From the NCBI RefSeq assembly GCF_027270315.1, contig NZ_CP114413.1, positions 992,001 to 1,056,000 of the forward strand: a stretch of DNA of 64,000 nucleotides. The letters are read 5' to 3'. The translations under genes and the position numbers were made by a program. Below the pieces are notes generated by a model that was not told where the DNA came from, searched no databases, and saw only the letters and a program-made list of their open reading frames with translations. Shown here in pieces: positions 25,120-32,978 of this stretch; within the stretch, counting starts at the first letter, position 1, and every line of letters begins with the position of its first letter. Origin of the DNA: Streptomyces cinnabarinus (GTDB lineage Bacteria; Actinomycetota; Actinomycetes; Streptomycetales; Streptomycetaceae).

Positions 25120-25695
25120 TCAGGCACTCCTTCCATCGCTTGTCCCGAAGAAGCGGGATCGCGCATCTCGCTCCGGCGTGAGCGCGGCCCCGGGGCGGGC
25201 CGCCCGCTCCGGCACCAGCCACTTGACCACGGCGTCGCCGTGCCGGGCGGCTGTGGTGTAGAAGGCCGTCAGGGTTCCGTGGGTCTGGGCGAGTGTCGCT
25301 CGGGTCTGGGCCTCGGGGTGTTCGGTGCCCAGGGTGAGGGGGGCGCAGGCCCGTTCCCACAGGGCGTCGAAGTCCGTCGCCGTCAGATGGGCCGCGACGC
25401 GCGCCGTGCACGCCGGGGACAGCAGCAGGAACGGCGGCTGGAGCGGATCGGGGTGCCAGACCGGCCGTCCGCCGAGGACGACCTGGGCCCGCGGACCGCG
25501 TCTCACGTCGTGCGGTGGCCCACCGGCGTAGAGGAGTTCGTGGTCGAGGTAGGCGCCGCCCAGCACTGCCTCGCGGTGCCGACCGACCCGGTCCCGGACG
25601 GCGTCCCAGTCGTCCTCGAACAAGCGTTGGAGCCAGGCCGAGCTGTTGCGCAGGGCCGGTGGCGGGACCGCGCGTAAATGGAAGTAGATGCTCAT
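25120..25695 (-). CDS. DUF1877 (YfbM-like) protein
   Basis: 191 residues. The N-terminus MSIYFHLRAVPPPALRNSSAWLQRLF is characteristic of the DUF1877/YfbM family, and a middle SPACTARVAAHLTATDFDALW and C-terminal AFYTTAARHGDAVVKWLV also fit. It is soluble with no signal peptide and no known reaction. ATG 25695 was chosen because family members start with MSI/MGM at this point; the reading frame extends further upstream without similarity. It lies 67 bp downstream of the response-regulator gene on the same strand, so it may be co-transcribed. The VOC remnant follows 20 bp beyond its stop. Confidence 0.75.
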   Translation of the reverse strand: MSIYFHLRAVPPPALRNSSAWLQRLFEDDWDAVRDRVGRHREAVLGGAYLDHELLYAGGPPHDVRRGPRAQVVLGGRPVWHPDPLQPPFLLLSPACTARVAAHLTATDFDALWERACAPLTLGTEHPEAQTRATLAQTHGTLTAFYTTAARHGDAVVKWLVPERAARPGAALTPERDARSRFFGTSDGRSA

Positions 25696-25762
25696 CAGTG
25701 AACGAAGCGCACAGCGCCTCCGAAGCGTCACTCCCGTCATACGGGGAGCCACTGGAGCGGTC

Positions 25763-26506
25763 CTAGGCCCTCGCCGAGTCCTCCACCGACACCCTGCTCC
25801 CCCGCCCGTTCACGCTGTACCGCCGCTCCGGGCGGCCCGTGGTGCCGTAGCGCAGGGTCACCTGGGCCTGGCCGATGGTGTGGAAGTGTTCCAGGTAGCG
25901 GCGGGCGCTGACGCGGGAGATGCCGGTGAGGGTGGCGCACTCCGTGGCGGAGAGGGTGCCGGGGCAGTCGCGGAGGGTGCGCTGGATGAGTTCGGCGGTC
26001 TCCACGCTCATGCCCTTCGGGAGCGCGGCGGGGAGCGGCGCGGGGGTGGCGGCGCCGGCCAGAACGCGGTCGACGTCGGCCTGGCTGCGGACGACCGTGC
26101 CGCGCAGCTTGCCGCGCTGCTCGGCGTAGCGCTCCAGGCGCAGCCGCAGGTCCTGGAAGTCGAAGGGTTTGAGGAGGTAGTCGACCACTCCGTGGCGGAC
26201 CGCCCCGCGCACCGTGTCCGCCTCACGCGCGGCGCTGATGACCATGACATCGCAGTTGTGGCCCGCGGTGCGCAGTCGGGGAATGACGTCCAGGCCGAAG
26301 ATGTCGGGGAGGTACAGGTCCAGCAGGACCACGTCCGGGCGCAGTTCGTCGACCGCGGCGATGGCCTGCTCGCCGGTGCTGGCGACGCCGACGACCTTGA
26401 AGGGCGGGACGCGCTCGACGTAGGCGCGGTGCACCCTCGCGACCATGAAGTCGTCGTCCACCACGAGGACGCCCAGCCCGTGCTGTTCGTCAGACACGTC
26501 GGTCAT
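25763..26506 (-). CDS. CitB/DcuR-type response regulator
   Basis: 247 residues. The receiver domain has the acidic pocket VLVVDDDFMVARVH near residue 13, phospho-acceptor VVLLDLYLPD near 59, ISAAREA and the conserved lysine in LLKPFD near 112. The C-terminal DNA-binding part contains a helix-turn-helix (LSATECATLTGISRVSARRYLEHF). This is the arrangement of regulators for citrate or C4-dicarboxylate transport. The start overlaps the kinase stop by 4 bp. Because a tricarboxylate transporter operon lies just beyond the kinase on the opposite strand, it most likely activates that operon. Confidence 0.9.
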   Translation of the reverse strand: MTDVSDEQHGLGVLVVDDDFMVARVHRAYVERVPPFKVVGVASTGEQAIAAVDELRPDVVLLDLYLPDIFGLDVIPRLRTAGHNCDVMVISAAREADTVRGAVRHGVVDYLLKPFDFQDLRLRLERYAEQRGKLRGTVVRSQADVDRVLAGAATPAPLPAALPKGMSVETAELIQRTLRDCPGTLSATECATLTGISRVSARRYLEHFHTIGQAQVTLRYGTTGRPERRYSVNGRGSRVSVEDSARA

Positions 26507-28128
26507 GTCGCTCCTTCCGCCACCGCGTCGGTGAGGTGGCTGACGCTCATGCGCGCGGTGAACATGGCCCCCTCCGGGGTGTTGGTCACCGAGATCTCAC
26601 CGCCGTGACGTTCGCAGACCAGCCGGGTGAGCGCCAGGCCCATACCGCGCTCGCCTTCCTGGGCGGCCTTGGTGGTGAAGCCGTGGGAGAACACCTCGCG
26701 GGCGAGTTCCGGCGCCACCCCGGGGCCCGAGTCACGGACCACGATCTCCACGCTGGAGGCGTCCTGGCGCAGTTCGACCTCTACCCAGCCGTCGTGCGCG
26801 GCGGCGTCGACGGCGTTGTCGACGAGGTTGCCGACCACGGTCGCCACATCGGCGGCGTCCTCCGGGGCGAGCCGGTCCAGGGCGGTGCGGTCGGAGATCC
26901 GCAGGGTGACCCGGCGTTCGGCGGCCAGGGACGCCTTCGCCATCAGCAGGGCGGCCACGGCCGTGTCCCGGACGCGCCGGCTGAGGGTGACGTCGAGGGA
27001 CTGGCGGCGCTGGTTGAGGCCGCGGATGTAGCGCACCACCTCGTCCTGCTCGCCGATCTGGATGAGCCCGGAGATGGTGTGCAGCTGGTTGGCGAACTCA
27101 TGGGCCTGGGCGCGCAGCAGCTCCGTGGAGCTGCGGAAGGAGCCGATCTCCCGTTCAAGACGGGCCAGTTCGGTCCGGTCGCGCAGGGTGGTGACCGAGC
27201 CGAGGGGGCGGCCGTCCTTGGTGACCGTCATCCGGTTCATCACCAGGACCCGGCCCCCGCGGACCACGACCTGGTCGCGCTGGTCGGCGGTGGTCCCGGT
27301 GCCGCAGAGGACGTCCCGCAGCCGTCCCTCGATGCCCAGGTGGGCGAGGCCGCGGCCCACGCACTCCTCGGGGAGGCCGAGCAGCGCGCGGCCCATCTCG
27401 TTGGCGAGGGTCAGCCGGCCCGCCGGGTCCAGGGCGATCACGCCCTCGGCGATGCCGTACAGCATGGCCTCGCGGTGTTCGGCGAGGCCTGCGATCTCGC
27501 GTGGTTCCAGGCCGAGGGTCTGGCGTTTGACGCGCCGGGCGAGCAGCCAGGACCCGGCCACGCCGAGGCCGCTGGCGATGCCGAGGTAGGCCAGGAGGTA
27601 GGAGGAGGCGCCGCTCAGGCGCTGCCACACCGTCGGGTCGGCCTCGCCGATCATCACGGTGCCGAGGTGGCGGCCGAGGTTGTCGCGGGTGGCGCCGAGA
27701 ACGGGGACCTGGGCGACGAGTTCCCGGCTGCCGTCCAGGGTGAGCGGCCCCGACCAGCCGCGGCCCGCCGCCGCGCCCGCCCCGAGGGGCAGCCGGTCGC
27801 CGATCACGGTGGGGTCGGTCGAGGTGACGATCCGGCCGTCGGCGTCGGCGATGGTCACCGAGGTCACCCCGGACTGGGTCTGCATCGAGTTCACCAGGGG
27901 CGCGAGCGCCTCGTGCGGTACGGGGCGGGCGAGTTCGCTGCGGACGAGGGGCGTCGCGGCCAGTTGTTCGGCCAGCGCGCCCACCCGGCGGCCCTCGACC
28001 CGGTCGAAGGTCGCCTCGGACTGGGCGAGCGAGACCGCCGCGACCGCGAGCAGCACCATCACCACGATAGCGAGCTGGAGCAGCAGCATCTCGCCCGCGA
28101 GGGTCTGGCGGCGGAAGGGGGTGACCAC
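26503..28128 (-). CDS. CitA/DcuS-type sensor histidine kinase
   Basis: 541 residues. Transmembrane helix 1 is at about residues 14-36 and helix 2 at about 177-198. Between them lies an extracytoplasmic PAS-like sensor (TSVTIADADGRIVTSTDP). A cytoplasmic PAS domain follows (AEGVIALDPAGRLTLANEMGRALLG). The histidine region is AQAHEFANQLHTISGLIQIGE near residue 345, and the ATPase boxes are VGNLVDNAVDAA, DSGPGVAPEL and GERGMGLALTR. Such kinases sense citrate or dicarboxylates. GTG start at 28128. The gene diverges from tctC across about 197 bp that should hold both promoters. Confidence 0.9.
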   Translation of the reverse strand: MVTPFRRQTLAGEMLLLQLAIVVMVLLAVAAVSLAQSEATFDRVEGRRVGALAEQLAATPLVRSELARPVPHEALAPLVNSMQTQSGVTSVTIADADGRIVTSTDPTVIGDRLPLGAGAAAGRGWSGPLTLDGSRELVAQVPVLGATRDNLGRHLGTVMIGEADPTVWQRLSGASSYLLAYLGIASGLGVAGSWLLARRVKRQTLGLEPREIAGLAEHREAMLYGIAEGVIALDPAGRLTLANEMGRALLGLPEECVGRGLAHLGIEGRLRDVLCGTGTTADQRDQVVVRGGRVLVMNRMTVTKDGRPLGSVTTLRDRTELARLEREIGSFRSSTELLRAQAHEFANQLHTISGLIQIGEQDEVVRYIRGLNQRRQSLDVTLSRRVRDTAVAALLMAKASLAAERRVTLRISDRTALDRLAPEDAADVATVVGNLVDNAVDAAAHDGWVEVELRQDASSVEIVVRDSGPGVAPELAREVFSHGFTTKAAQEGERGMGLALTRLVCERHGGEISVTNTPEGAMFTARMSVSHLTDAVAEGAT

Positions 28129-28325
28129 GACGTCCTCGATCTCCGACCTGGTGGTTTCCGGGTGCCGGGTCGCCCCATCATGGCTTCTGGCGGTGGCCGG
28201 GAAAAGACGTCCACCGCTGACACAAAGACCAAAACCTCCGTTGGTTCCGCAAGCGAGACAGGCCGTCGGCCTCGCTGCACGATGTGGCCCACCTCACCCC
28301 TCCATACCGACAGGTGGTGGCATTC

Positions 28326-29312
28326 GTGCGCCTGCGCACTCCTCTCGCCCCGTTCGGGGCCGCCGTACTGGTCCTCGTGGGACCGCCGCTGCTGACCACC
28401 GGCAGCGGCGCCGAGACCGGCACGCAGATCCCGGGCCTGCGGCTGATGGTTCCCAACACGCCCGGCGGCGGCTACGACATCACGGCCCGCACTGCCGCGA
28501 AGAACGCCGAGGACGCCGGACTCACCCACAACATCGAGGTGTTCAACCTCCCCGGCGCCGGCGGCACCGTGGGGCTGACCCGGCTGGTGAGCGAGCACGG
28601 CAACGGCAAGCTCGCGATGTCGATGGGGCTCGGTGTGGTGGGCGCGGCCCGCTCCAACCACGCGCCCAAGACCCTGGCCGACACCACGCCCATCGCCCGG
28701 CTCACCGAGGAGCAGGACGTGGTGGTCGTGGCCGACGAGTCGCCGTACCGGACGATCGACGAGCTGATCGAGGCGTGGAAGGACGATCCGGGCAAGCTGC
28801 CGGTCGGCGGCGGTTCCTCGCCCGGCGGGCCCGACCATCTGGCGCCGATGCTGATGGCGAGGGCGGCCGGGATCGCGCCGAAGGAGGTCAACTACATCCC
28901 CTTCGACGGCGGTGGCGAACTGCTCGCCTCGATCCTCGGCAACAAGGTCGCCTTCGGGGTGTCCGGGGTCGGTGAGTACCTGGACCAGATCAAGGCGGGT
29001 GAGCTGCGGGTGCTCGCGGTCACCGGTCCGGAGCGGGTGGCCGGGCTGAAGGACGCGCCGACGCTGAAGGAGTCCGGGTACGACGTGAACTTCACCAACT
29101 GGCGCGGCATCGTCGCACCGCCCGGGCTGACCGACGCCGAACGGGACAAGCTCACCGGGTTCGTGGAGGCGCTGCACGACTCGCCCGAGTGGCAGAAGTC
29201 CCTGGAGCAGAACGGCTGGGAGGACGCCTTCCTCACCGGCGAGAGATTCGGCGACTTCCTGGACGCCCAGGACAAGCGCGTGGTGTCGGTGCTGAAGGAG
29301 CTGGGACTGTGA
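28326..29312 (+). CDS. tctC: Tripartite tricarboxylate transporter substrate-binding protein TctC
   Basis: About 328 residues. A signal sequence (APFGAAVLVLVGPPLL) precedes the mature protein, which shows family blocks MVPNTPGGGYDITAR near residue 45, GGSSPGGPDHLAPML near 165 and ISVFGVSGVGEYLDQIK-like sequence near 215. It is an extracytoplasmic binding protein for citrate or a related carboxylate. It lacks a lipobox cysteine, so attachment to the cell is unclear. I placed the start at GTG 28326 (RLRTPLAPFG), although in-frame GTGs at 28284, 28314 and 28317 are possible. The stop overlaps tctB by 4 bp. Confidence 0.87.
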   Translation: MRLRTPLAPFGAAVLVLVGPPLLTTGSGAETGTQIPGLRLMVPNTPGGGYDITARTAAKNAEDAGLTHNIEVFNLPGAGGTVGLTRLVSEHGNGKLAMSMGLGVVGAARSNHAPKTLADTTPIARLTEEQDVVVVADESPYRTIDELIEAWKDDPGKLPVGGGSSPGGPDHLAPMLMARAAGIAPKEVNYIPFDGGGELLASILGNKVAFGVSGVGEYLDQIKAGELRVLAVTGPERVAGLKDAPTLKESGYDVNFTNWRGIVAPPGLTDAERDKLTGFVEALHDSPEWQKSLEQNGWEDAFLTGERFGDFLDAQDKRVVSVLKELGL

Positions 29313-29845
29313 CGACGCAGACGGAACTTCCCGCCACGTCGGCGGGCGAACGGCGATCGTGGCTGCGCGAGCACTCCGAACTCGGCGTGTGCGTCCTGCT
29401 GTTGGCGCTCGGGGTGCTGGTGCTCACCGACGCGCTGACCATGGACGTGGACATCGCGCAGCGCGGTCCGGTCGGTCCGAGGGCCGTGCCGGTCGTGGTC
29501 GGGATCGGGCTGCTGGTCATCGCCGCGCTGCTCGCCGTGGACGTGCTGCGCGGCGGTCGCGGGCAGGCGGAGACCGGTGAGGACATCGACCTGTCCGAGC
29601 CCGCCGACTGGCGCACGGTGTCGCTGCTGGCCGGGGTGTTCCTCGGCGCGGCCGTCCTCATCGAGCCGCTGGGCTTCCCGGCCGCCGGTGCCCTGCTGTT
29701 CTGGGGCGCGGCCTACGCGCTGGGCAGCCGCCGGATCGACCGCGATCCGCTCATCGCGGCCGTGCTCTCCCTGCTCACCTATGTCGTCTTCAACAACCTG
29801 CTCGGAGTGCCGCTGCCCGGCGGTCCGCTGATGGGAGCGCTGTGA
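29309..29845 (+). CDS. tctB: Tripartite tricarboxylate transporter small membrane subunit TctB
   Basis: 178 residues with about four membrane helices (LGVCVLLLALGVLVL; PVVVGIGLLVIAALLAV; SLLAGVFLGAAVLI; LSLLTYVVFNNLL). The poorly conserved TctB family is identified by this pattern and by its fixed place between tctC and tctA. GTG 29309 overlaps the tctC stop, and tctA starts one base after its stop. Its role in the transporter is structural and not well defined. Confidence 0.86.
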   Translation: MTTQTELPATSAGERRSWLREHSELGVCVLLLALGVLVLTDALTMDVDIAQRGPVGPRAVPVVVGIGLLVIAALLAVDVLRGGRGQAETGEDIDLSEPADWRTVSLLAGVFLGAAVLIEPLGFPAAGALLFWGAAYALGSRRIDRDPLIAAVLSLLTYVVFNNLLGVPLPGGPLMGAL

Positions 29846-29846
29846 C

Positions 29847-31328
29847 ATGAACGCCCTCAACTCCCTCATGGACGGCTTCGGTACGGCCCTCACGCCGGTC
29901 AACCTGCTGTGGGCGGCGCTCGGTGTGCTGCTGGGCACCGCGATCGGCGTGCTGCCGGGCATCGGTCCCGCGATGGCGGTGGCGCTGCTGCTGCCGGTGA
30001 CGTACGGGCTAGATCCGATCGGCGCGTTCATCATGTTCGCGGGCATCTACTACGGCGCGATGTTCGGCGGTTCGACCACCTCGATCCTGCTCAACACACC
30101 GGGTGAGAGTGCCGCGGTGGTCGCGGCCATGGAGGGCAACCCCATGGCCAAGTCGGGGCGGGGCGCGCAGGCTCTCGCGGCGGCGGCCATCGGGCACTTC
30201 GCGGGCGGGATGGTCGGCACGATCCTGCTGGTGGTGCTGGCGCCGACGGTCGCCGAACTGGCCGTGGACATCGGCGCGCCGGACTACTTCGCCATCATGG
30301 TGCTGGCGTTCATCGCCGTGACGTCGGTGCTGGGCTCCTCCCGGATCAGAGGGCTCGCCTCCTTGCTGATCGGTCTCACCATCGGTCTGGTGGGCCTGGA
30401 CCAGATGACCGGCCAGCAGCGGCTGACCTTCGGTTCGCTCCAACTCGCCGACGGTGTCGACGTGGTGATCGTGGCGGTGGGTCTCTTCGCGATCGGCGAG
30501 GCGCTGTGGGTCGCGGCGCATCTGCGGCGCAGCCCGGGTGAGGCGATCCCGGTCGGGCGTCCGTGGCTGGGCAAGGACGACGTCCGGCGCACCTGGAAGT
30601 CCTGGGCGCGCGGCCCGTTCATCGGCTTCCCGTTCGGCGCGATCCCGGCGGGCGGCGCGGAGATCCCCACCTTCCTCTCCTACGTCACGGAGAAGCGTCT
30701 GTCGAAGCACAAGGACGAGTGGGGCAAGGGCGCGATCGAAGGTGTCGCGGGACCGGAGTCAGCGGCGTCCGCCTCGGCGGCGGGCACCCTGGTCTCCATG
30801 CTCACCCTGGGCCTGCCGACCACGGCGGTCGCAGCGGTCATGCTCGCCGCCTTCCAGCAGTACGGCATCCAGCCCGGACCCCTGCTGTTCGAGCGTGAAC
30901 CCGACTTGGTCTGGGGCCTGATCGCGTCCCTGTTCGTCGGCATGGTGCTGCTGCTCGCCCTGAACCTGCCGCTGGCGCCGGTGTGGGCGAAGCTGCTGCG
31001 GATCCCGCGGCCGTATCTGTACGCGGGGATCCTGTTCTTCGCGGCGGTCGGCGCCTACGCGGTCGGCGGTGAGGTGATCGACCTGGTGATCCTGCTGGTC
31101 ATCGGCCTGATCGGATTCGGCATGCGGCGCTACGGGCTGCCGGTCCTGCCCGCCGTCATCGGCGTCATCCTCGGCCCGAACGCCGAGCAACAATTGCGCC
31201 GGGCCCTTCAGATCAGTGACGGCAGTGTCTCGGGCCTGGTGAACACGCCGTTCTCGGTGACGGTTTACGGGGTGGTGGCCGTGCTGCTGGCGTGGCCGCT
31301 GCTGCGGAAGCTGCGCGCCAGGGCCTGA
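29847..31328 (+). CDS. tctA: Tripartite tricarboxylate transporter large membrane subunit TctA
   Basis: 493 residues with about 11-12 membrane helices. Highly conserved TctA blocks are visible near the N-terminus (GVLPGIGPAMAVALLLPVTY; YYGAMFGGSTTSILLNTPGE) and in the middle (GVAGPESAASASAAGTLVSM; LTLGLPTTAVAAVMLAAF). It forms the transport channel driven by the ion gradient, with TctC supplying substrate. It is the last gene of the operon and converges on the carboxymuconolactone-decarboxylase gene with a 43-bp gap. Confidence 0.93.
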   Translation: MNALNSLMDGFGTALTPVNLLWAALGVLLGTAIGVLPGIGPAMAVALLLPVTYGLDPIGAFIMFAGIYYGAMFGGSTTSILLNTPGESAAVVAAMEGNPMAKSGRGAQALAAAAIGHFAGGMVGTILLVVLAPTVAELAVDIGAPDYFAIMVLAFIAVTSVLGSSRIRGLASLLIGLTIGLVGLDQMTGQQRLTFGSLQLADGVDVVIVAVGLFAIGEALWVAAHLRRSPGEAIPVGRPWLGKDDVRRTWKSWARGPFIGFPFGAIPAGGAEIPTFLSYVTEKRLSKHKDEWGKGAIEGVAGPESAASASAAGTLVSMLTLGLPTTAVAAVMLAAFQQYGIQPGPLLFEREPDLVWGLIASLFVGMVLLLALNLPLAPVWAKLLRIPRPYLYAGILFFAAVGAYAVGGEVIDLVILLVIGLIGFGMRRYGLPVLPAVIGVILGPNAEQQLRRALQISDGSVSGLVNTPFSVTVYGVVAVLLAWPLLRKLRARA

Positions 31329-31371
31329 GCATCCGATGTCAGGTGCCCGGCCCCGGCGCGCGTACCGCGGA

Positions 31372-31857
31372 TCAGTCCGCGATGCCGTCGAACATGCCGG
31401 GCCGGTAGGAGCCGCCCAGGTTGTTCAGCATCACCGCGAACCGGTTGGAGGCGTTGATCATGGCGATCAGCGCGACCAGCGCGACGGTCTGGTCGTCGTC
31501 GTAGTGCTTGCGCACCAGGGCCCAGGTCTCGTCGGAGACGCCCTGGTGCGCGTCGGCGAGGCGGGTGCCCTCCTCCGCGAGCGCCAGCGCGGCCCGCTCG
31601 GCCTCGCTGAACACGGTGGAGTGCCGCCAGGCGGCGACCAGGCCGGTGCGGTCCGGGGTCTCCCCGGCCGCTGCTGCCTCCTTGATGTGGATGTCGACGC
31701 AGAAGCCGCAGCCGTTGATCTGGCTGGCGCGCAGGCTGACCAGCTCATGGGTGGTCCTGGGCAGCGAGGACTGCTCGATGAGCCGGTTCACGTGGTAGGT
31801 CCGCTTGACGATCTTGGTGCCGAGGTCGTTGGTGAGCAGGTCGAAACGGGGTTCCAT
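31372..31857 (-). CDS. Carboxymuconolactone decarboxylase/AhpD-family protein (ECF41 partner)
   Basis: 161 residues with the AhpD-like redox motif QINGCGFCVDIHIKEAA near residue 47, where a CxxC and following histidine form the peroxidase-type active site. AhpD-like proteins reduce peroxidase partners through this dithiol. Genes of this class are the usual neighbours of ECF41 sigma factors, and one is encoded divergently here. It is probably a target of that sigma factor: a TGTCACA element reads toward it in the intergenic region. Confidence 0.87.
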   Translation of the reverse strand: MEPRFDLLTNDLGTKIVKRTYHVNRLIEQSSLPRTTHELVSLRASQINGCGFCVDIHIKEAAAAGETPDRTGLVAAWRHSTVFSEAERAALALAEEGTRLADAHQGVSDETWALVRKHYDDDQTVALVALIAMINASNRFAVMLNNLGGSYRPGMFDGIAD

Positions 31858-31899
31858 CGGGTGCTCCTCGTCAGTGGTGCGAAGCGCTGTCGGTCATGG

Positions 31900-31926
31900 G
31901 ATGCCGGCGCCCCGGTGGCTGTGACA
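31900..31926 (-). promoter_or_regulatory. Putative ECF41-type promoter for the carboxymuconolactone decarboxylase gene
   Basis: Read on the minus strand, TGTCACA (31926-31920) is followed after 16 nt by CATC (31903-31900). The ECF41 consensus as I remember it is TGTCACA, about 16 nt, CGTC, so this is 10 of 11 bases. It lies about 43 bp upstream of the start codon at 31857. Confidence 0.5.
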
Positions 31927-31950
31927 GTGACGAGCGGCACATCCCGGCGA

Positions 31951-31978
31951 TGTCACAAGTCGGCCGTGTCGGCATGTC
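31951..31978 (+). promoter_or_regulatory. Putative ECF41-type promoter for the sigma factor gene
   Basis: TGTCACA at 31951-31957 is followed after 17 nt by TGTC (31975-31978), against a remembered consensus of TGTCACA-n16-CGTC. It lies about 40 bp upstream of the ATG at 32019. With the mirror copy on the other strand it suggests autoregulation of the pair. Confidence 0.45.
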
Positions 31979-32018
31979 TGTTGGGCGAAACCGTCGAGAG
32001 AACGAGGAGGGACCACAT

Positions 32019-32918
32019 ATGGCAGGCACCGCGCACACCGATACGGGCGACCCCGCCACCAGCGCCTTCGTCACCCACCGGAATCTGCTCTTCACGGTGG
32101 CCTACGAATTGCTCGGCTCGGCCGCCGACGCCGAGGACGTGCTCCAGGAGACCTGGCTGCGCTGGGCGGGCGTGGACCTGAACGCCGTACGGAACCACCG
32201 CGCTTACCTGGTCCGCGTGGTGACCCGGCAGGCCCTGATGCGCCTGCGCACCCTCGACCGCCGCAAGGAGACCTACGTCGGCCCCTGGCTGCCCGAGCCG
32301 CTGCTGACGGCGCCGGACGTGGCGGAGGACGTGGAGCTGGCCGACAGCGTCTCGATGGCGATGCTGCTGGTCCTGGAGACGCTCACGCCGACGGAGCGGG
32401 CGGTGTTCGTGCTGCGGGAGGTCTTCGCCCTGGACTACGACGAGATCGCCGAGGCAGTCGACAAGTCCCCGGCGGCGGTACGCCAACTCGCCCACCGCGC
32501 ACGCTCCCACGTCGCCGAACGCCGCCCCCGCGGAGACGTCTCGGCGGCCGAGACCCGCGCCGCGCTGGACGCCTTCCAACGGGCCGTCGAAACGGGCGAC
32601 TTGCAGACCCTGCTCGACGTCCTCGCCCCGGACGTCGTCTTCCTGGGCGACGGCGGTGGGATCGCCCAGGCCACGCTCACCCCGATCGTGGGCGCCCGCC
32701 GGGTGGCGGCCCTGCTCTCGGCATCCCGCTTCACGGCCGACTCGCCGCTGCAGACCGTCCACGTCAACGGCGGCCCGGCACTGGTCCTCCGGCTCGCGGG
32801 CGAGGTCGACACGGTGCTGGCGCTCCGCATCGACGAGGGCCTCATCACGGGCCTGTACGCGGTACGCAACCCGGACAAGCTGTCCCGGATGGAACGGGAG
32901 ACGGAACTGCGCCGTTGA
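32019..32918 (+). CDS. ECF41-family RNA polymerase sigma factor
   Basis: 299 residues. Region 2 (FTVAYELLGSAADAEDVLQETWLRW) and region 4 (LTPTERAVFVLREVFALDYDEIAEAV with following helix-turn-helix) are followed by a SnoaL-like C-terminal domain of about 100 residues. That extension carries the ECF41 hallmarks DGGG (here FLGDGGGIAQ) near residue 210 and NPDKL near 288. In ECF41 the extension replaces an anti-sigma factor by modulating activity in cis. ATG 32019 has GAGGAGG 8 nt upstream. It is divergent from the AhpD-like partner gene. The environmental signal is not known for the family. Confidence 0.9.
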   Translation: MAGTAHTDTGDPATSAFVTHRNLLFTVAYELLGSAADAEDVLQETWLRWAGVDLNAVRNHRAYLVRVVTRQALMRLRTLDRRKETYVGPWLPEPLLTAPDVAEDVELADSVSMAMLLVLETLTPTERAVFVLREVFALDYDEIAEAVDKSPAAVRQLAHRARSHVAERRPRGDVSAAETRAALDAFQRAVETGDLQTLLDVLAPDVVFLGDGGGIAQATLTPIVGARRVAALLSASRFTADSPLQTVHVNGGPALVLRLAGEVDTVLALRIDEGLITGLYAVRNPDKLSRMERETELRR

Positions 32919-32978
32919 GCGTCGGCACACGACGGACACGATCTCGCAGGCGGCGTCGGCGAGTCGGCCGTCGCCGGT

